A stretch of DNA of 64,000 nucleotides, taken from contig SSBO01000012.1 in the NCBI GenBank assembly GCA_005281725.1, forward strand, positions 7,198,607 to 7,262,606. Direction: 5' to 3'. Positions within the stretch are counted from its first letter, which is position 1; each line of letters begins with the position of its first letter. The position numbers and the translations under genes are program-made. This document shows, one piece after another, positions 54,901 to 64,000 of this stretch. The notes beneath the pieces are model-generated. The model saw nothing but the letters and a program-made list of their open reading frames with translations, was not told where the DNA came from and ran no database searches. This DNA is from Wuchereria bancrofti. Taxonomy: Eukaryota > Nematoda > Chromadorea > Rhabditida > Onchocercidae.

Positions 54901-57377
54901 TCAACATTGTTTGGGATAAAATTCTCTTAAAAGAAGACAAATGCAAAGTTCTAGCTACTGTACACATAAAATCCAAATTCATTATGACTGTTGGTCCTTC
55001 TAGATAACTTTTGAATAAAGGAGCAGAGCACTAGAATTTAGAATCGTTTGTGACAAGTAAACAATCTTTCAATATGGATTTTGTTGAGGTAGTATGGCAA
55101 TAATTCTATGTGGAAATTTGTTAACCTTTGTATGTAATAGAACATTTAACGTATTTAATTATGAGAAAGAAAATGAATGAACAGCGACTAGGAAAATCTG
55201 CAACAGAAACAACAGAAACTAGAAGCCGTAACAATTTCTGATAAAGAAAACGTCTGTAATTTATATCATTTTTATCTTTTAGAAAAAAGTTCAGCGTCCA
55301 TCAAGCTGAGGTCAAATTAAGTAATGTATTATTTCGTATTTCCCTTATCCTACTCAAAAGAATTATTCTTTGTTTTTGAGTATGTTAAACTTGTTGAATT
55401 TAGATTTATTTGGATTATCTAGAAAATGAATTTTGCGCGGCTTCGAAAGCCTATCCCCGAAAACTTCATGCAAGCAATTGCTGACATTTTTGAATTCGAA
55501 ATGATTGTGTTTCATTTTGTATTCGCATTTATTACGTTACGAATTTGTCACAGCTGATACTTTGCTTATCATTAAACCATACTTTAAATGAATTTAATTT
55601 CAAAATTCTTAATTAATGTAATCTACACCAGATTTTTTTTCATATTTCCCAGCACAAGAGAAAATGTGTTGATATACGGTTTTCTAAGAGGGAAAAAAGG
55701 TGCTAGTAGTGCCTGGTTTAAATTTACTGGAATAGGAATGTTCCAATCACCTTTTAAGTTTGATTAAAGGGAATGCAGCTTCCTTCAATCTGACCTAAAA
55801 ACTTTGAAATGTATGAAACAATATGCTAATATAGTAAAATTTTATGAGGAATCACCCTTAATCCCTGAATTTGGAATTTTAAATTTAAGCTCAGATACAA
55901 ATACAGTTCCATATAATCGTTGCAGCACCACAATCATATTTAAATCATTCTTATTTATGAAAGATAACTGCAAGAACAAAGTTTATTGTGAGTTTATGCA
56001 GCTGATCCATTGAACAAAAACACAGTTCAAGTGTATAGAACACCCACATTTCAATCTGTTCCTTTCCTCAATCCGACTTCCTTATTCCTATAAATTCGAA
56101 AAACTTATGCCAGAACAAAAGTAATGTTTGGTAATGATGTAAAGGCATTTAAATAAGTGGCACCAATTTGCTGAACATTTCAAACTTTCTGTTAAACAAA
56201 CAGTGAGAGCAGTTAAGAGTGTTTTGAGCTTTGTCACTAACAATCACAGCTCATTATTTCCATTACTTCATGAAGCCTATTCCTTAAAAATGAGGTAGCA
56301 GTATAAATAGCACTTCATTGATAAAAAATAAGTGTCCTACTTACTTATTATCGAACGTAGCCACTTTAATTTACTCAGTGATCCCCCACTACCAAATTAT
56401 TTTATATATCGGAAAGTCAAACGCCAAATATACTAATATCTCCACCATTTATTGCTATTTGCTTACGAACTGGAAACAGTGAGCAATATCCAAAATAAAT
56501 TAAAATACGGAAGTCCACCGAAAAAGAATATTCCCTTTCAACTCCCTGACTTTCTCCGAGCTCATTTCAACATTACCTGCAACCTTCACTCTTACTCTAC
56601 ACTTGCAAAACCATCTAGATTATACTGACAAATAACGCTATTACTTTAAATTATGCTTGCATTTCCCATTTTTATGTAACTTTTAAAATATTGTTCACTG
56701 TAAATAAATCCATGCCTTTAAAAACACATTCTTAGCTATTTAACTTTTCTATGCAACAAATTGTACAAACATCTCCAACAATGCACTGGCTTTCTTTGTT
56801 ACAAGTACAAAATCAGACACTCTACAATCGCAATACTTTTCAGCATGGATAAGGCGATTTTGACAGTCCTACAAACATTTTCAAATTAAAATATAACATT
56901 ACTAACTAAGAAACCCCAAATGAGAGATACAGAGAAAAACGAAATGGAAAACTAACAAATCAGAAAGATTATGAAAACGTTATCTACAAAATATTTAGAT
57001 GAACTCACTATATAATAAATATAATTACGAAACACAATTTGAAGTGAAAATAATGGTGACGATAAGTAGCAACAAAATAAAGTGTAAAACTACGCTTTCT
57101 ACCAAGAAATTCAAAGCTCCGTTTTTCAGGTCTACTTTGTCAACATGAAGAAAATTCTTTCTCGAATTTCAAGTGATAACCAATATTATTGTTTGCACTC
57201 TCCATTATCCGCAGTCATTCTGAGATGATATTCAAACATGAAGTACAGAAAGCATCACAACGCACCGAGATTTAATGTAAGCAGAAAACATGACCATATG
57301 AAGTGATAAGATAGAAATTACCAAAAATTTGTTCAAGGTATGTCAAAAATTTTATCACTTATTCATTTGCATTGCCT
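51906..57377. other. Convergent intergenic region between egg-like and transporter genes
   Basis: About 5.5 kb of AT-rich DNA. Only short unassignable ORFs are seen (53139-53345 minus, 55804-56013 plus). Small repeats include a doubled word GTGTAATAATTC near 52380-52410 and an AAT run near 53651-53666. Confidence 0.5.
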
Positions 57378-60300
57378 TCATCCACTATCTGCAGTTTTTC
57401 CGAATGGAATAACCCTCGAATCACCAAACAATTTCTGTTGCTGTGGCAAACTTTGTACGGTGCATTGGTATCCCATCAGGTTTCTTTCCGAATATTCCAT
57501 AAACACGGAGAGCTTTCCAGATTGGATTTCTTCATCGATCATTCTAGCTTCTTCCACTAAATTGCCAAATTTACTTCAGTATTCTAAAAACTTTAGTTCC
57601 TTCGATTTTAATTTTCATTCTAAGATTACTTTCAAAAGGCAATTACCGGTTTCTTTCGCAAGTTCATTATGCCTACAACGATGAATGGCCGGAATGAGGC
57701 ATGAAACCAAGCCAGACAATAGTATAATCACACCAGCAAAATAAAATGACGCATCATACGAGGCAAACATATCATAAACAATTCCTGCAATTCATCGTAT
57801 CTAACAATCAGTTTCACCAGAATTTCGACATTTCAAGCTGCTGATAATTTACCTGCTAAAGGTGTTCCTAATAATGATGCTATACCCCTGCTGACAACTA
57901 ATAGACCGAAGGAGTTCGTTAATCGATCCAGACCTAATTCGTCTACCAACACGATTGATGTAAGAGAAATATATGCAGCTGAAAAAAGCTTTCCAACATA
58001 TAATTTTGTTCAAACAGTTAAAACTCAAAATGTTTTAATTGCATGCTTCGAAAATGCCGGATTTTGAATATCTAAAACGCGCATATTACTAAACATACTG
58101 AAAATAATTGGTCTGGTCATTTTTTCCAGATTACAACGAAAATTAATTAGACATTTTCTAGGTTATAGGGCAGAACTGAGCATAAAATGACAATAACGAT
58201 ATACTGCTACGATTAAATTTATTAATTTAACAGAACTAACAGATTATGAATCCAAATAAAATGGAGTAAACCAGGAGACCCCCATAGCCAGGAAACAGTG
58301 GACATAAACAGGTAAGCACACCACATCCAAGCAATGAAAAATTGTTTATTGTTAATGCTGACAACCAGCCACGATCCGCTAACCAACCAAATGCTATTCG
58401 GCCTGCAAATAGCCTACTTTAATTCTGTTCTTAAAGAGTATTGACTCAATGTGAATGCCATTCTATATTCATTTATTAAATTAAAGGCACCACTCATAAC
58501 ACAATCTCTATGATGTCGCATACTGATCGGGTTTGTAAAGGTCAATGTAAAAATCAAAAAATGTAAAAATCAAGATATTTTTCAATTCACTGAACCTTAA
58601 TTCCACGCAGTGAATATCGGCTGTAATATTTTTTCAAGGACTCTAGAAATGCTGATTATATATTAATGAAAGCAGATATCTCTAAACTACAAAAAAGCAT
58701 TAACATTCAAACGTTTTCGAATGATGAGTCCTCTTCAAAAGCAAACTAGAGAAGTATTGAAAAAAAAAAAAAAAAAAAACAAAAACAAAAACCGGACCAA
58801 TGGTGTTAGTAATGCCGATTACTGATAAAAGTAATGAACCGCTGGCTTTGGTATGCCCTTTTGCAACAGCCATATCAATAAGAAACATAAAAGGCACGTA
58901 AAACCCAAGCATTCCACATAAATTTGATATGCAAAGTAAGAACATAGCTGGTTCCTTCAACAACGAAATATCAATCATTTCACTCAAAACATTACGAATC
59001 CTCACTGGAATGCATTCACACCTCCTGAAAATCATCATACTAAAGCACTTCATAATTAGTTGCAAAGTACCAATCATTTTACTCTGACAATTCAGTAGTA
59101 TGCGATTCCTTCAAACTGTACGAAAAGTATCTCTAGAAAACTGAAATTTGTTCATTTTTATAACTGAGTCACAGTGAACACATCTGCAAAGACTGATAGA
59201 CCTTCTTTCCATGACGAACTTACTGAGAAATCAAACATTTTTTTTTCTACTGTAAGAGATGGCAATCAACAAGTGATGAAAAATTAAATAGCTTCAGATT
59301 CTACTACTTATTTCATGTCTTAATCGGCAGTTCTAGATATGGCAGTGCATTGCTTCCTCATGCGTAATATAACAACACATTTAGCAAAAGAGAAAAATGG
59401 GATAACATAACACTGTTAACTTTTCAACACAATTATCAGCTAACCTGTCAGCATAATAATCGATAAGTTGATCCAGCTGCTCGTCTTCCCCAGTAGTTTC
59501 ATGATTACTATGTAATTTATCAGGCATATCGCTAATTTCGTCTACCTGTGACACGTCCGCAATTGCATGGACAACGACTGATGCAGAGATCGAGATTTGT
59601 GACTCTCTATATGACTGGTAATTACTACCTATAAAAAGAGGATTTGGTTTGCATGAGTTAAAATTGATTTATAGCACATGATCACATAAAATTTAGCACA
59701 CTTAAATACAGATGAACATCGATTCTGAGATACGATAAACCCAACACCTTCGGACTTGAATTCAGGTAGATTTCGGATTGAACCAGAATAAAATATATCT
59801 CGCCGATTTATTGGTCTGTTGAACTCTTTAATGCTGCTCTGAAAATACTTTGCAAGTTTATAGAACATGAAACATTGTTCCTTTAAAATATGGAATTAAA
59901 AAAAGATCAACTAACTGCAACAGAAATCAGCGACTCAGCACCCTTCATTTGCGACGACTGCGACAAAAGGTTCATCGAGTGTGCGAAACTAAGTACTGAT
60001 ATTCTGTTTAACACATTAGCTAAATTGCCATGACTCGTTTTTAGATCAGTTGCCGATGCAGTCTTGTTATTTATACTATAAGCATATAATCCATAACAAT
60101 ACAAAAATGCTGAATACTGACCCATAATAGAGTGTGGAACCATCCTTTTATGAAGCATTTCAGCTGTTAACTTTCCCTTTCAAACATTTTCAAAGAATAA
60201 GAAAACCGCTTCTTTCCTAAGATTCTTCTCGCTTTACTAATATTTTAATTCTAGAAATTTCCGAGTATGTAACGTATTTTAGAATATCAATGTACTGAGA

Positions 60301-63176
60301 TAACTAATGTTGTGGGAAATTTGTGCATGGAAAGAATTACTCCTAACAATCGATACAAGTTCATTCAGTAAAGCTTGTATTAGCATTATCGAAGCAGAAC
60401 AACTTAGCGTCGAATTGGAGAACGAGTCTTGGTTTGAGTCTTTTATCTATCTAAATGAACAGCCCCGCCTTTGTCACTTCTCACCTTTCACGTATCATGA
60501 ACCTTGTTTCCGGATCTCTTCTTGTTTTCGCTGATAGCCGCTCGCTTGAATCACTATGTGTACCACTATTTTTGCCAGTCATGTTTTCAGCAGCCGGTGT
60601 CAATAGAGTCGTTTCGTCAAATTGGTGTGTTTCACTTTCACTCTGTGTATTATGTACATGCCTGAACTTTTGAAGGATATTCTCGTCTGCTGCACTATCT
60701 ATAAATATTTCATGAGTTGGAAGAAGTCGGATCAAAATAATATAAAGGTCATTATCAACAGTGATTAAATGATAGTCTTAGAAGTTTTAAACAGAAATAA
60801 TCTCTTGCTTTTGTCGAAATAACGACTATTCAATTACAAGAGCGCAAAATAGTCTAACCTTTGCTCTCCTCGTCATTTGTTTTCCATTCTTTCCCTTTTG
60901 ATTCCAGAAGCTACAATAAATTAATATGAAGAGTTTTCCACACAAAATCTTCACTCCACCCTTGCTTGAATGAATAAATAAATTACAGTACATATACGAA
61001 CCAATTCTTCTGCATCAGTTTTCGTATTCTCCTTTCCTCTTTTAATTGCGGGTGCTTGCAGTGGTCTGTATAGTAATCCATAAATAGTGCTCGAAAAACT
61101 CAGAGCAGCAAGTGAACAGATAGCGATTTTCCAGCCAAACTCTGGAATTTCCCATTTCAATAATATTTTGCAATCTACAAAAAAGTACTCAAGTAACTAT
61201 TTTTCTGTATTCCAAAATCACTGTTATCCTGCTGACTCATTTCTCTGAATATATGAACTTATACTGCAGAATTCAAATATTTCACTTGAATTTCTCAGTG
61301 TATCTCAGTGAAAATTATCCAGTTATATTACTATGGATATATAAAGCATACGATTGATGAGGACTATGCACAAAGGTGGAAGTACAAATGTTCCAACACC
61401 TGAACCAGCAACAGCAATGCCAGTTGCAATCGAACGTTTCTTCTCAAAATAATAACCAACTGTAACGATTGAAGGAAGGTAAATGAGTCCAAAACCAGCT
61501 CCTATAAATAACACATTAATATACCATTATCACTCCTCTTTAAAAATATTAAGTTTTGAAAGTATTCCATTCCACTGGTTAACAACACTAATCGGTGACG
61601 CATTTCCCCATAAAAAAAATGCACGGCTATCTTCTAGAATCAGTTAAAAATAAAACAACCTCTTTGATAATATTAAAAACTGGCAAAATGATCAGACACA
61701 CATTTCCTACTTCAAAAAATTGTTTCCTTTCTTCTATTAATTCAATGAATTACCACCAAGGAATCCATAGAAAATCATAAACACATAGATACTCGAACAA
61801 AAGATCGAAGCTAAAAACGATAAACCGGCCACAAATGAACCAATTATGACAACCATTCGAGCGCCATATTTATTCACCAAACCACCAGCAACTGGTCCTT
61901 GAATTAATTTTGATCTATGTATTGCACTTCCTTAATCAACATTTTACAATACCTTATCAAATATTGCGACAAAACAAACCGATCAGCAAATAACAACCAA
62001 TCAATAGGGAACCAATCAGCGAAACCAAAGCCTTAGATGCATTGAAATAGTCTTGGTAAATACTCATGAAAGCACCAAATGAATTAGCGATACCATCAAC
62101 CACAAAATTTGACATGAATGCGGCAAATACGATCACCCACCCATAACCACCATCTGGCGGTGTTGGCAACACGTCGCTGAAGTCCCCTTCCTCCGAACCA
62201 TCTTTATCACCTTCAACGTTAGAAAAACATTATTATGAATTACTTACAGTTCTCCCTTATGAATGGTTTTCTTTCATAGCACAGAAAATGCGCACCTAAC
62301 CGTTCTACTGTGTCTGGCTGATCAGAATAAACTTGAAAGATCACGTGAATGCTTTGAAAATGCGAAATTCAAATACCAGTATCATATGTGTACTAGTTCA
62401 TAACGTGTGGGAATGACAACCGATGTAGTAAAACTGTCTCTATAGGGTTCACCTTTACGCTTAATTATTCGACCACTGAATTCACTTATGCTACAATTGT
62501 AATGACCAGTATGCACAGCTTCTTATTTTCTTTCGCATTAAATAGAAGCGTCGTATAACACTACAACACTAATACTGAGAAAAGATACAAACACACTGTA
62601 GCAATCCTGAGCGTTGTCATGATTGCATTTACCACCCATATTTTCACCATTACACGCTTCTGCTTCATCCGGATTTGCTAAAAGTCAACGTTTATGCATC
62701 GGTGATTTTATGATCTATTGATTAAAAATTATTTTTGCTCTTTCTCCAGACGACATTCTTACTGTTTATTTTTCATTAATGGAAATGAAAAGATGGTATA
62801 AACGAAATATTGACAATAGGTGTTTATGTTCAACATGCGGAAGTATGTCAATAAGAACATCGCATTGAAATGCTAAACGAATTCGGCGACATCAGAAAAT
62901 ATACCGTGTCCGTTTCTTTTTGAATTATCTTCAGCATGCAACAATTTACTAGATGAGTGATTGCCACTAACAACTGGTGGTAGATCTCTCCCAGTGTCAC
63001 CCTGCAAACCGAAATGAGTAACAGTTACAAATTGTAGTGACTTCACATTGTTTTCTCTGGATGGATATTACCAGCTTATATTTATCAATTATTATAAAAG
63101 ATATTTCCCAACAAACCTGGGTCCCTTCAGTAAGCCAAGCACCATTTACTGCTTTAATACTCTTCTCAGTAGGCAT
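57378..63176 (-). CDS. Monocarboxylate-transporter-like protein (SLC16 family, MFS)
   Basis: Proton-linked or facilitative carrier of small carboxylates or related solutes; the substrate is not predictable. Sixteen exons: 63176-63117, 63001-62905, 62677-62633, 62210-61980, 61897-61757, 61501-61352, 61174-61002, 60910-60859, 60698-60485, 60144-59916, 59614-59445, 59024-58798, 58402-58241, 57978-57853, 57784-57647, 57556-57378, about 797 residues. The family signature [15 protein letters not shown] is at residues 85-99 before TM1. [20 protein letters not shown] marks the TM4-TM5 loop region, and [16 protein letters not shown] and [18 protein letters not shown] the second half. Six membrane segments lie on each side of a hydrophilic loop of roughly 230 residues (about 290-520), which is long for the family. 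N- and C-terminal tails are soluble. The junction 60485/60144 uses a weak acceptor (CATAAAAG), and 61757 could instead be 61754. Confidence 0.92.
58760..58779. repeat. Poly(A) run in a transporter intron
   Basis: About 20 consecutive A on the plus strand (T in the transcript), starting just inside the donor of the intron after exon 59024-58798. Confidence 0.9.
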
Positions 63177-63339
63177 ACTTGTTATTTTTCTGAAATCATA
63201 GATGTCAAGTCCATTCTGTTTAAGACGATATCAAAAAGCGCAAAAAAGGCATTAACTCTATATCTTTTAATGATGTTGGTAAGAAATCTGAAAGACAGAA
63301 ATTTATTGAGAAATAAAGGTTACAAAGATTATCCTAAAC

Positions 63340-63360
63340 CTTGACCCACGGTGGTGGCAT
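63340..63360 (-). CDS. Possible alternative first exon of the SLC16-like gene
   Basis: An ATG at 63360 opens seven codons (MPPPWVK) followed by GTTTAG. Phase 0 lets it join the exon at 63001, the same exon that the MPTEKSIK start at 63176 joins. The 63176 start has a consensus acceptor (GATTTCAG) 14 bases upstream, as for spliced-leader addition, so it is preferred. The two would give isoforms with different N-termini. Confidence 0.35.
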
Positions 63361-64000
63361 TGACGAAAATAAAAAATGCATGCGTTAATTTCAGGAAGCA
63401 AATCTCTACTAATTAATGTTTAATGTTAACCTCTCCAACAAGTATCAAATTAACACAATTTTTTTAACTTCCAACTAGTGTCTTCTAAGTATCGAATGAA
63501 GTGATGCGAATGAAGAATACCTCAGTCTAAACTTTGAAACCGAACTTTCTCCTACAGTAAAAAAAACACTTCTCTGACCTAAAGGTTATTAAACCGTTAT
63601 TCTTACCAAGATCACAATAAAACTCCAGAGGTGTTAGCAAATTTTCAGCCCTTAATTATGAAACATATTTAATTTAAAGAACCTTTGATACACGAAAAAA
63701 AGGGACAAGTGGGAACAACAACACTAGAAGCTATAGAAATCTCAAAGTGATAGTAGGGATAAACAACGCAAAAATAGATAGCTATATGATCATCAAAACT
63801 TGTAAAAACTGGATAAATGAGTCGAAAAAAAGGTGAATCATGAAAAGACAAACGTCTTAAACTTTGAAATTTTTGATAATAATAGCTTCCATCCAATCCT
63901 GTTACTCAAGTATCATCGCTCACACCAATTATGGTATCGCAACAGTTAACATGTCAATAGAGCGCTAAATTAATTTCACATTTTCAAGTAGAGGTCTTAT
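63361..64000. other. Upstream of the transporter gene; no gene recognised
   Basis: AT-rich sequence that should hold the transporter promoter. The 75-codon ORF at 63669-63896 minus has no motif or splice signals. Confidence 0.5.

Noticed and set aside
57340..57684. 114-codon plus-strand ORF
   Set aside because: Antisense to the last two exons of the transporter, which are supported by splice phases and family sequence.

Overview
This window looks like nuclear DNA of a nematode, most likely a filarial (onchocercid) worm. It is strongly AT-rich. Its genes have many short exons, introns of mostly 60-400 bases, worm-type acceptors (TTTTCAG, TTTCAG, TTTTAG) and candidate spliced-leader acceptors just before start codons. 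The best protein matches, judged by motif and by recalled families, are nematode or general metazoan. I cannot name the species. I see no bacterial operon, CRISPR array, rRNA or tRNA.

Six protein-coding genes can be built exon by exon from splice sites, with matching phases except where stated. (1) 916-4526, minus: a p85-type PI3-kinase regulatory subunit (aap-1-like). (2) 24582-28965, plus: cytosolic purine 5'-nucleotidase (cN-II/NT5C2). (3) 31079-35494, minus: an extracellular protein with two MAM domains, 5' end not found. (4) 41113-46090, minus: a second, paralogous two-MAM protein in the same orientation, so the pair looks like a tandem duplication. (5) 48562-51897, plus: a type II membrane protein with eight LDL-receptor class A repeats and a ninth degenerate one, with the architecture of the C. 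elegans oocyte fertilisation proteins EGG-1/EGG-2. (6) 57378-63176, minus: a monocarboxylate-transporter-like (SLC16) carrier with a very long central loop and two possible first exons.

Layout: aap-1 and cN-II are divergent, separated by about 20 kb (4.5-24.6 kb) in which I recognise no gene, only weak exon-like ORFs and repeat copies. cN-II and MAM gene B are convergent. MAM gene A and the egg-like gene are divergent, about 2.5 kb apart. The egg-like gene and the transporter are convergent, with about 5.5 kb between them.

The genes do not form one pathway. Neighbouring functions are insulin/PI3K signalling, purine salvage, extracellular matrix or adhesion (MAM pair), an oocyte-surface receptor and a solute transporter. 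The most interesting items are the egg-1/2-like gene, the tandem MAM pair, a probable GC-AG intron in the PI3K subunit, and duplicated coding-like segments and a long inverted repeat in the gene-poor region.
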